Shown piece after piece: positions 55,562 through 62,975 of a stretch of DNA of 64,000 nt. A program made the position numbers and the translations under genes. Source of the stretch: an uncultured Croceitalea sp. (GTDB taxonomy: Bacteria > Bacteroidota > Bacteroidia > Flavobacteriales > Flavobacteriaceae); assembly GCA_947495075.1 (NCBI GenBank), contig CANLXH010000001.1, positions 1,054,001 through 1,118,000 of the forward strand, written 5' to 3'. The notes under the pieces were generated by a model, which saw only the letters and a program-made list of their open reading frames with translations, was not told where the DNA came from and did no database searches. Numbering within the stretch: the first letter of the stretch is position 1; the number at the start of each line of letters is the position of its first letter.

Positions 55562-55562
55562 T

Positions 55563-56513
55563 TTAAGTCCATTTTACATGACAATTTCCTGTTAAAAAAT
55601 AAAGCATTCCGTTAATATCATCTTCGTACAAATCAAGTACATTATCATAACCTAAATATGACCCGACTCTTGATATAACTTGATTATCAATTAAAATTTT
55701 TATTTCATCTTGACTGTCACCCTTTCTAATTGCAGAAAGAACATGTCTTCTAAAGGCCATTTGTACTTTAACTAGTAAAAATGCATGAATCTTTTGTTGT
55801 GCCAAGGAAACATCATTCTTTAGAAGTCGTTTGGTATAGGCTTCTTTCAATTCTGTTGCCCAATCAGTATCATCCTCAAACCCACCGTCAGCTAATTTTT
55901 CAGATAATTCTTGTTTTATTTCATCTATATTGGAGCTGAAATGTCTAATCTTGTCAAAGAGTTTCTTGAATTCAGATTCTCCAGACGCTACTTCTCTTTT
56001 ATAATCCTCAACTAGGCTTTTCATCTGATCTAGGTCAGATATACCTTTGATTCTTTTTAAATCCTGGCTTATTTCACTTACTTGGACATAGATTTTTTCT
56101 GTATTTTTTTCCAATCGCCCAATCGCACTAACTATATCATTTATAGCACTATAAACTGTTTCATCAGCAACATCAATTTCAGAACCATTATTCTCACTAA
56201 TATGATCTTTTTTCCATTCTAGTAAAAGCTCTACTGAATATTCACCTTCATTCTTTTTATTATCAATAATGCTGTGATGTTCATCGCAAAGTAGAATCAA
56301 ATTATCATATTTCCTCCTCTCTTCATCCGTCATTTTTTTTCTGTAGCGGGGCCCTTTTGAACTCGCGGCCTCAATATGACATACTTTTCCAACCACAGTC
56401 ACTCCATCTTCAGCAATAACTGGTCTTTTGCAATTAGGTTTTGAACATTGATTGCCAGAAAATGCAAACAATCTCTTTATATCAGAGGGCAAATAGTCCC
56501 TTGGTTTAACCAT
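55563..56513 (-). CDS. HNH nuclease effector with ABC-3C-type C-terminal domain
   Basis: 316 residues. N-terminal HNH domain (15-100): CSKPNCKRP zinc ligands, CHIEAASSKGPRY (His46), NLILLCDEHHSIID (Asn71, His79/80). A coiled coil (about 115-215) leads to a C-terminal alpha/beta domain (WATELKEAYTKRLLKNDV...LTGNCHVKW) like the CTDs that tie effectors to ABC-3C ATPases. It probably nicks or cuts DNA when released. It lies 17 bp after the patatin gene. Confidence 0.7.
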   Translation of the reverse strand: MVKPRDYLPSDIKRLFAFSGNQCSKPNCKRPVIAEDGVTVVGKVCHIEAASSKGPRYRKKMTDEERRKYDNLILLCDEHHSIIDNKKNEGEYSVELLLEWKKDHISENNGSEIDVADETVYSAINDIVSAIGRLEKNTEKIYVQVSEISQDLKRIKGISDLDQMKSLVEDYKREVASGESEFKKLFDKIRHFSSNIDEIKQELSEKLADGGFEDDTDWATELKEAYTKRLLKNDVSLAQQKIHAFLLVKVQMAFRRHVLSAIRKGDSQDEIKILIDNQVISRVGSYLGYDNVLDLYEDDINGMLYFLTGNCHVKWT

Positions 56514-56530
56514 TTAATGTATTATAGTTT

Positions 56531-57748
56531 TCAATTAGTTTTTGATTCCCAATTAAGCCATCTATTCATTCCATCTTGATACCATTTATCTCCTTTAATA
56601 AATAATAGATCATTATTTCTCTCAACTTTAAACTCTATTGGTTGATTATAAATTTTTCCGATTTTCCAAGCATCAAAACAATTCAAAAGCGAAATGATTT
56701 GAGAATCCTCAGTTAAATCCATATCCAATGAATACAATTCTTTAACCAAAGGTATCGTTTCAGCAGGTGTTTCCGAATCGAAATGTATTAATGGCGACAA
56801 CCTAATAATACTTTCATTAGTATCTAATCCAGTAGTAGCATTAAGAAACATCATAGCAATGTAATTGGCAGTATCGGGTGGTTGATATAATATAGTTTTT
56901 GCTTGATTCAGAACTGTTTCAGAAAAAAATTTAGCTTGTGGTTTTAATTTTGAAAAGAATAGTTTTTTTCTTCTGTATTTTAATGCAATCTGTTTCCATT
57001 TCCAAAAGCTTTTTTTATAATCCAACGACATAAGGGAGTTACTAGTCCCGATGGAAATCATTTTTATTTTTTCAAGATCTTCTCCTAGTTTGTAAGCTTC
57101 GATGACTCCAGCTAATATTGGATTGTTAAAACCTCCTAGTGCTCCATCCCATAATTCATAAAAAATATCACTCTCCTTAGCTTTAAATCTAACAGGAAAA
57201 TCAAAATACTGTACAGGAGCGTTCGATGAACCATTAATGGCTTGGGTCAGCTTTACTGAATCATAACCATTGTTCCCTGATGTATAAGATTTAAAAAATT
57301 TAGCGCGATTATTGAGAGCATCATAGGTGCAGACAGCTAATTTAAGTGATTCCTTACCAATAAATTTTGGCAATTCATCCATTTGAATTTTATTAATCTC
57401 AGGGAATAGGTCTTCAAATGCTTCCTTTTTCTTTTTAGAGCTATATTTCGGACCAAACCCCAAACCCAATACTCGTAAGTAGTCAACGGGAAAAAATCTT
57501 TCACTAAACGAGTTTTTGTGAAAAATACGTTCTCTATTTTTTTTCTCCTTAAACAAACCTATTGCTGTGTCAAGAGAATAATTTTCAGCCAAAGCAGCCA
57601 AAACAATGCTGCCTCCTGAATTCGCAATAACTAAATCGAAATTTTTAAGAATCTCATGACCTTTGATATTTCCGTACCGATCTTTTAAAGTGAGAAGCTG
57701 TATAATCGCCCAACTTCCTCCCCCATCTAGTGATAAAATTTTGTACAT
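56531..57748 (-). CDS. Patatin-like phospholipase, first gene of the ABC-3C-like cassette
   Basis: 405 residues. Oxyanion loop LSLDGGGSWAI at the N-terminus, nucleophile region IANSGGSIV (Ser44), and the dyad Asp in WDGALGG (about 200). The elbow reads Ala-Asn-Ser-Gly-Gly instead of Gly-x-Ser-x-Gly, a mild deviation. Patatins such as CapV degrade membranes as anti-phage effectors. There is no cyclic-nucleotide synthase here, so it is not CBASS; the linked ATPase is the likely controller. Leads a five-gene minus-strand operon. Confidence 0.75.
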   Translation of the reverse strand: MYKILSLDGGGSWAIIQLLTLKDRYGNIKGHEILKNFDLVIANSGGSIVLAALAENYSLDTAIGLFKEKKNRERIFHKNSFSERFFPVDYLRVLGLGFGPKYSSKKKKEAFEDLFPEINKIQMDELPKFIGKESLKLAVCTYDALNNRAKFFKSYTSGNNGYDSVKLTQAINGSSNAPVQYFDFPVRFKAKESDIFYELWDGALGGFNNPILAGVIEAYKLGEDLEKIKMISIGTSNSLMSLDYKKSFWKWKQIALKYRRKKLFFSKLKPQAKFFSETVLNQAKTILYQPPDTANYIAMMFLNATTGLDTNESIIRLSPLIHFDSETPAETIPLVKELYSLDMDLTEDSQIISLLNCFDAWKIGKIYNQPIEFKVERNNDLLFIKGDKWYQDGMNRWLNWESKTN

Positions 57749-57763
57749 TTTGTTCTATAAGCG

Positions 57764-57783
57764 TAATCGAGTACCTACGATTA
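57764..57783. promoter_or_regulatory. Inverted repeat upstream of the patatin gene
   Basis: TAATCG (57764-57769) and CGATTA (57778-57783) separated by 8 bp lie 16-35 bp before the patatin start codon. An operator or a leader hairpin are both possible; no -7 element is clear here. Confidence 0.3.
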
Positions 57784-57909
57784 GGTATATTCTATATTTT
57801 CAAAAATATGACTGTAGGAATTGTTTCTTTGGAGATAATAAATATATTAAAATTTAACAAGTAATCAATTACGGAAAAGCGTAATAATATTAAAAAATGT
57901 AGTAAAATA

Positions 57910-57976
57910 CCATTCCACACACATTGCGCCCCTCTCCAACCGTCGGCTCCCATTATAAGCGTTCAATTACCTTTTG
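57910..57976. repeat. Direct repeat C, copy 1
   Basis: About 67 bp matching 59912-59978 in the same orientation at roughly three-quarters identity. Shared blocks: CCATTCCACACACATT and CGTCGGCTC, then ATAAG.GTTC. It bounds the left side of the XRE / small protein / M50 module. The rest of the gap 57749-58022 shows no gene. Confidence 0.7.
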
Positions 57977-58022
57977 GCAAGTTGTGATAGAAGAAAAAAG
58001 AAAAGTGGATTAACAGTCTTTT

Positions 58023-58241
58023 TTACTCATTTTTCAATTCTAGACCTTTGCAAATTTCAGTAAAAACTTCACAAGGGTCTGCATCTATAGCCAATGCAAT
58101 GAGATACAATTCATCTGCACGAAGTTTTGTCCTTTTATTGTTAGACAACTCGCTTAATCTCGTTTTACTGATTCCAGTTTTTCTAGCAACATCAGAACGA
58201 TTTACCGATTTTTTAGCAAGAAATAATCCTAATTCAGTCAT
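58023..58241 (-). CDS. XRE-family (Cro/CI-type) repressor
   Basis: 72 residues consisting of one helix-turn-helix domain: LFLAKKSVNRSDVARKTGIS..RLSELSNNKR. It probably binds the two inverted repeats in the divergent promoter region (58276-58355), controlling itself and the plus-strand genes. No sensor domain. Confidence 0.8.
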   Translation of the reverse strand: MTELGLFLAKKSVNRSDVARKTGISKTRLSELSNNKRTKLRADELYLIALAIDADPCEVFTEICKGLELKNE

Positions 58242-58275
58242 TTTTATCTGATTTTAAGATAATAAAGTTAGCTAC

Positions 58276-58293
58276 TCGGATACTTTTTTCCGA
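58276..58293. promoter_or_regulatory. Possible second XRE operator
   Basis: TCGGA (58276-58280) and TCCGA (58289-58293) form an inverted repeat with the same TCGGA half-site as the strong palindrome at 58341. It is 35-52 bp upstream of the XRE start, where it could give autoregulation. Confidence 0.4.
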
Positions 58294-58332
58294 AAATCTA
58301 AACTTTTATTATAAATATTGTCTGATATTCAA

Positions 58333-58355
58333 TATATTTGTTCCGATAATCGGAA
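58333..58355 (+). promoter_or_regulatory. Promoter -7 element abutting an XRE operator palindrome
   Basis: TATATTTG (58333-58340) is an exact -7 match, directly followed by the perfect palindrome TTCCGATAATCGGAA (58341-58355). Transcription of the plus-strand genes would start inside the palindrome, so a bound repressor would block it. Confidence 0.6.
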
Positions 58356-58378
58356 TATTCTATCCTTAATTCAGACAA

Positions 58379-58627
58379 ATGAAAAGCAAAAATCAAACCA
58401 AAATGGAATTAAGGGCTATAGATTTATTGCCTATTGTCGAGTATGTGGATGAATATCATGAAGGCAACCTACTATCTTTATCGAATTGGCTTGACAGTGC
58501 AATTTATATGTTTCATTATCTACCAGAGGATGTTTTTACGGCTCATGAACGGCAGGATATATGTCATATATTGAGGCAGCTAAAAGAAGTTTTTGTGGAA
58601 ATCTATTCCAATCAGAATAACTGGTAA
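58379..58627 (+). CDS. Small acidic protein under XRE control
   Basis: 82 residues, helical, acidic, no known domain (DLLPIVEYVDEYHEGNL, ICHILRQLKEVFVEIY). It begins 23 bp after the operator and is probably co-transcribed with the M50 gene 101 bp downstream. It could be a regulator or partner of the protease; unknown. Confidence 0.55.
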   Translation: MKSKNQTKMELRAIDLLPIVEYVDEYHEGNLLSLSNWLDSAIYMFHYLPEDVFTAHERQDICHILRQLKEVFVEIYSNQNNW

Positions 58628-58728
58628 TAGGCACGTTCAGACTAAAAACATTATGACTATCAAAATTTTGATGGGAACAATACGTTTTCTTAGTTTTAGG
58701 TACCAAACCAGAGTAAAACCAAATACAA

Positions 58729-59907
58729 ATGTTTTATACTTATCTTTTTTTACTTCTTGTATTTGTTGTTTTTCTACGACCTGTGTCAACTCTTATTCAT
58801 GAACTAGGACATGGCCTACCAGCTTTACTATTAACAGATGGAAAAGTTACTCTGTATTTAGGTTCTTATGGCAACCCCGATGATAGCATAAAGATTAATC
58901 TCGGACGCTTAGAAATCTATTTTCGAAAGAACCCTTTTCATTGGAAGGTTGGGCTATGTAAAATGCACAGTGAATCGGTTTCAATCAATAGGCAAATTTT
59001 TGTAACCCTGATGGGTCCTATAATGTCTTTAGCATTAGCCTTGATAGTTACATATTATGTTTTTTTTACCGATTTGAATGGAGACTTTATTGTGTTGCTT
59101 TTTTTCTTTGGCATTTCAACTTACTTTGATTTCTTCGCTAATATTATACCTCAAAGACAACCAATAAAATTACATGATGGAACTGTAACCCATAATGATG
59201 GACAAATTATACTTAACCTATTAAAATTTAAAAAACTGCCATCTGAATATGAGGAAGGTATAACTTTATACAATAAAAAGGAGTTTGCCAAGGCGGCAGA
59301 ATTATTTAAAAAAGTTCTAGAATCTGGTCATAAGGAAGATTTCGTATATCGTCTCACAATATCTTCTTTTTTAAGTGTCCTCGATTATAAAAAGGCAAAG
59401 GTTTTGAATGATGAGTTTGAAAAGAAATTTAAAGCAAAAAACTTTGCTTCAAACGATTATAATACGTCAGGTTTTTTAAAATCATACTTCAAAGACTTTA
59501 ACGAGGGTTTGGAGGACTACAAAACCTCTCTAGAATTAAATCCTAATAACTCTTATTCTCTAAATAATCGAGGTTATACCTATAATTTAATTGGCGAATA
59601 TGAAAAAGCAATTTTGGATTTCAATAAGGCAATTGAATTAGAACCGGAACATGCCTATGCGTACAATAACAGAGGGCTTTCTAAAATAAAATTAGGTAAA
59701 GCGGAAGATGGTCTCAAAGATATCGAACAATCCATGAGGTTAGACGAAAATAATTCCTATGCACATATGAATCTTGGTATTTATTATTATGATTTAGGGG
59801 ATTTTACAAAGGCCTTGGAAAAATTCAATTTAGCTTTAAAGTTGGATAAGAACACTTATGAAATTCAAGAAAGAATTTCTGAAACCAAGAGTAAACTGAA
59901 TTTGTAG
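58729..59907 (+). CDS. M50-like membrane metalloprotease fused to TPR repeats
   Basis: 392 residues. An N-terminal membrane helix bears TLIHELGHGLPALLL (HExxH: His24, Glu25, His28). Two more hydrophobic segments follow (LMGPIMSLALALIVTYYVFF, FIVLLFFFGISTYFDFF), and residues about 180-390 hold TPR repeats (NNRGYTYNLIGEYEKAILDF, MNLGIYYYDLGDFTKALEKF). M50 proteases cut membrane proteins to release regulators; the TPRs should bind a partner. A clear third zinc ligand is not certain. Confidence 0.7.
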   Translation: MFYTYLFLLLVFVVFLRPVSTLIHELGHGLPALLLTDGKVTLYLGSYGNPDDSIKINLGRLEIYFRKNPFHWKVGLCKMHSESVSINRQIFVTLMGPIMSLALALIVTYYVFFTDLNGDFIVLLFFFGISTYFDFFANIIPQRQPIKLHDGTVTHNDGQIILNLLKFKKLPSEYEEGITLYNKKEFAKAAELFKKVLESGHKEDFVYRLTISSFLSVLDYKKAKVLNDEFEKKFKAKNFASNDYNTSGFLKSYFKDFNEGLEDYKTSLELNPNNSYSLNNRGYTYNLIGEYEKAILDFNKAIELEPEHAYAYNNRGLSKIKLGKAEDGLKDIEQSMRLDENNSYAHMNLGIYYYDLGDFTKALEKFNLALKLDKNTYEIQERISETKSKLNL

Positions 59908-59911
59908 AATT

Positions 59912-59978
59912 CCATTCCACACACATTACACTCCCCTCCTATCGTCGGCTCGCATAATAAGTGTTCCATTATCTTTTC
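59912..59978. repeat. Direct repeat C, copy 2
   Basis: Same orientation as 57910-57976 and begins 4 bp after the M50 stop codon. The two C copies bracket the XRE / small protein / M50 module, like the ends of a cassette. Between it and repeat A2 lie about 90 AT-rich bases with no gene. Confidence 0.7.
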
Positions 59979-60071
59979 AGAAGAAACTTTTATGAAGAAA
60001 AATTTAAAGAAAAAGGGGTACTAAATACTTTGCTTTTCCTAAGCAAAGTTACATAACGCAGAACATTATGA

Positions 60072-60540
60072 TACAGATTGGTTTATATGTTTTTATGATT
60101 CAACCTTTTAGCTGTAGGTCATAATTCTATTATGTAAAATATCCCTCAACATTTTAGCTTTTATGAGAATTACCAACGGGGTCATCAACCTTTTTAATTT
60201 ACGTAGCTTAAATATTTCAGCTCAAAAAAACTATTTAGAATATTTCAAATTCTTAGAAACCCCTGCGAGAAACATAACGTCTGTACTCATAATTAGCCGT
60301 TATGTAAAATTGCCGCACAGCCAATCGCTCGATTGTTTTTTAAAAATAAACGCTTTATGGCGTTCATTTCTAAACACAATATGCCAACGCTTGGCCAGCG
60401 CCAAAAAAAGCAAAACCTTTTAACTATTTCAAATACACTAAGTACGAGGAACTATCTGCAATAAAATTTTTCACAGACTTCTCGTCGGCTTGCCGCAACA
60501 GCTAAAATTTTCTCTGCGAGATAATTTCTTAGCCCTTGCT
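60072..60540. repeat. Interspersed repeat A, copy 2
   Basis: About 469 bp matching 50758-51230. Core 60300-60416 has three differences in 117 bp from copy 1, and keeps the hairpin CAATCG-CT-CGATTG (60322-60335) and GCCGCAACAGCTAAAATTTT. ACATAACG...CGTTATGT (60273-60280, about 60299-60306) is an extra inverted repeat. It lies just downstream of the minus-strand HEPN-like gene. Gap 59908-60589 contains no gene. Confidence 0.85.
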
Positions 60541-60589
60541 AACCTCTCGTCTTGTTTGAAGCTTTTCTTTAAGTGCTTATAACATTATG

Positions 60590-61204
60590 TCAAATAGAAT
60601 CTGATAACCCTATTTTGGCATAATACTCATCCAATTCTGTTTGAACATTAATAACTACTTCATCCATTTCCTTTTGATATCCTTTTTTGTTCATAATTTC
60701 ATTAACAGGAGTAATCTGTTCAATGTTCTTTAAATATGGGACTATCTCATTATATTCTTCACCAAAAACTCTTAAAAGAGCATTTTTAGTTACATAAATA
60801 CAACCAATTAATAGCTTATAGTCAAAAAGAGAATTTGGACAACTTAGTTGTCTTTTAATGCTAGTAATTGTGAGAGAATTATCCTGTTTAGGAAGCCTAT
60901 GATTATGGGCAATAACTGAGTTTCTAACTAGCTTTAAATCTTTCCATTTCTTTATCCTATCTATGGCTGGTTTGGCAATTTTGCGTAACTGTAATATTCT
61001 AGGTTCTTCAGAAGAGAGTGCCCCAAGTAATTCCCATTCTTCTATATATGAAGAAGCGTTTAAAATAATTTGACTTGTTAAAGCAGAATAAACTACAGAA
61101 TCAGATTTTTCTTTTAAAAGGCACTTTTTATATTCTGAAAGTAATGTTTCCAAAGTACATAATACTAATATTGAATCCTGTAATCTGCTAAAGTTTTGGT
61201 TCAT
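60590..61204 (-). CDS. AbiU2/HEPN-like protein, cassette between repeats A2 and B2
   Basis: 204 residues, helical. LKLVRNSVIAHNHR (Arg94-Asn95-x4-His100) is an Rx5H motif with a polar residue after Arg, in a context like HEPN AbiU2-type proteins. These are abortive-infection or toxin-like proteins. No antitoxin gene is adjacent. Its start codon is 11 bp from B2 and its stop is 50 bp from A2. Confidence 0.55.
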   Translation of the reverse strand: MNQNFSRLQDSILVLCTLETLLSEYKKCLLKEKSDSVVYSALTSQIILNASSYIEEWELLGALSSEEPRILQLRKIAKPAIDRIKKWKDLKLVRNSVIAHNHRLPKQDNSLTITSIKRQLSCPNSLFDYKLLIGCIYVTKNALLRVFGEEYNEIVPYLKNIEQITPVNEIMNKKGYQKEMDEVVINVQTELDEYYAKIGLSDSI

Positions 61205-61215
61205 TTAAAGAAGTT

Positions 61216-61442
61216 TATCCTTTCTTTTTTTCTTGATAAAAAAAGAAACAAAAAAATCAAGGCTTACAGATAATTTTAGAAACAATGTACGGCTCAGTCG
61301 CTATATTCTAGAAAGCATTCTAACTCTTAAGACTGCTTTTAACTGATTGTAACAATATAGGTGTCAACAAACTGTATTACCAGCCCTCTAGAATATGGCC
61401 GCTCCCCTCGCCTATTGTTTAACTAAAATTCTCTTAGGCCGG
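61216..61442. repeat. Interspersed long palindrome B, copy 2
   Basis: 227 bp. Left arm GGCTTACAGATAATTTTAG (61261-61279) pairs with CTAAAATTCTCTTAGGCC (61423-61440); inside, CTATATTCTAGA (61301-61312) pairs with TCTAGAATATGG (61387-61398). Arms differ from copy 1 at positions that change together, so pairing is kept. It fills the gap 61205-61452. Confidence 0.85.
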
Positions 61443-61452
61443 TTTTCAATTC

Positions 61453-62970
61453 TTAAGAAATATTAGAAATCAATTGAGATAGTTTATCGTGCAAATCATC
61501 ATTCAAAAGGCTTTTGTTTTCAAAAATTATTTTAAGAATACCATTATACTTAGTATGATAATTTATAGACCTAATGAAATGGTTATTAATATTTAATATT
61601 GTTTCATCTTTAACTTTTGAAACTATTGCATTATAAAAATTTACATTACCACTAGAGACAATGTAATTATTTATATGAGCTAAATAACTAGTACTATTTT
61701 TAAGTTCACCATCAAAATACCTCTTGTCAATTCCAATTTTCAAATTTAAAATATTAATAAAAAATTGACCATATGCTGCCAGATTTGTAATTATTGACAT
61801 TAAAAATGGAATGGCCGCATCTTTTAATTTTTTCTTATCTATATAATTGCCATTTTCATTAAACTGAGTGACGCCAAGTTGGTGCAAATGTGCATTGTTA
61901 TTACAAATTAGGCCAACAACCTGATTGGAATAATCTGAAGAGTTAATAATTTCTTCTTCTAATTTGGAACTAAATAGAATATTATAAAGCTCCTGTCTTT
62001 CCGTGTGTACAGTAAGAGCTTTAGTTGCATTAAGTATTTTATTAGAAAATTCTAATTTATTTGGAATGTTATATCCAATCCCCTCCAACACTTGTTTTAG
62101 ATTTGGAGTGGTTTTATTTCGATTTACAGGAATATAAAATTCTATAATCTGTTGTTTTTTAATATCGTCAAATTCGGCATAAAATTCTATCGCAAATAGA
62201 GGCTTTGTTTTACTTAGATTAAATATTTCTGTTAGAAAATTTGTCTCAAGAGAAGTAAACTCCTTAAAATCAATGGTTTCAGAAATTATTTTATTTAGTT
62301 CTTTTGGGTCATTTGAACCTCTGATATACGAAGTGGATATGGTATTAATGACATCCGTTTTTCTTGCGCTATTTCCTTTGGAGTTATAATAAAATAGAAA
62401 GTAAAATTTAAACCATGTTTTTGAGTACTGATAATTATTATGTTGAAAATAGGTTTTTACTGAATTGAATATGCTTTGAAATTTATTTTCTTCCTTTTGC
62501 TCTAAATTAATTTTTTCAATAATTCTTTTGAAAAGTATATAGAGTTCATTTATTTCTTTTTCAAAATCATCAGCTTTATTCTTTTTTATAATATCGGCAT
62601 CTACCAACGCAATTAAAAAAATTAAAAAATCTAAAGAAACAATTAGAAGACTTTTATTAAAATAGGCATCCTGATGCTCATTTATATTTTTCACAATAAA
62701 TAAAATATCAACTAATATTTCTTCATTTCTAAACTCATACCTTCCTCCAGTAATTTCAGTAATTATTTTATGCAAAAGACTTACCGAACTTAACAAAGTT
62801 CTGCTTTTACTTGATTTAGAAATCTTTTCAAATAAATCGTAGTCATTATAATAGTTTTCTACAATTACTTTTCTAACATTTCCTAACTCTGAAGGTTTAT
62901 AAAAATCTTTGTTATCAATAAAAGAGTTTAGTATCTCATTCTTTTTTTCTTCTGTAATTTCTATGGCCAT
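61453..62970 (-). CDS. Unknown helical protein paired with a KAP-like NTPase
   Basis: 505 residues from ATG 62970, no signal peptide, almost wholly helical with Leu/Ile-rich repeats of about 35-40 residues, suggesting an alpha-solenoid. No domain is recognised. It starts 5 bp after the KAP-like gene ends, so the two are one operon. It may be the effector or adaptor of that NTPase. Confidence 0.5.
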   Translation of the reverse strand: MAIEITEEKKNEILNSFIDNKDFYKPSELGNVRKVIVENYYNDYDLFEKISKSSKSRTLLSSVSLLHKIITEITGGRYEFRNEEILVDILFIVKNINEHQDAYFNKSLLIVSLDFLIFLIALVDADIIKKNKADDFEKEINELYILFKRIIEKINLEQKEENKFQSIFNSVKTYFQHNNYQYSKTWFKFYFLFYYNSKGNSARKTDVINTISTSYIRGSNDPKELNKIISETIDFKEFTSLETNFLTEIFNLSKTKPLFAIEFYAEFDDIKKQQIIEFYIPVNRNKTTPNLKQVLEGIGYNIPNKLEFSNKILNATKALTVHTERQELYNILFSSKLEEEIINSSDYSNQVVGLICNNNAHLHQLGVTQFNENGNYIDKKKLKDAAIPFLMSIITNLAAYGQFFINILNLKIGIDKRYFDGELKNSTSYLAHINNYIVSSGNVNFYNAIVSKVKDETILNINNHFIRSINYHTKYNGILKIIFENKSLLNDDLHDKLSQLISNIS

Positions 62971-62975
62971 GGTAA

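Noticed and set aside
56531..57748. CBASS system for the patatin
   Set aside because: No cGAS/DncV-like nucleotidyltransferase or Cap2/Cap3 gene is present; the neighbours fit an ABC-ATPase system.
58593..58802. 69-codon frame overlapping two genes
   Set aside because: It overlaps the 82-residue gene and the start of the M50 gene in another frame and has no motif.
60163..60423. 86-codon plus-strand frame inside repeat A2
   Set aside because: It lies wholly in an intergenic repeat with hairpins; the other copy has no matching open frame over the same length.
50758..61442. Classical integron cassette array
   Set aside because: No integrase gene is in the window, gene orientation varies, and A and B are longer than usual attC sites with no clear R'/R'' core. 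Kept only as an analogy.
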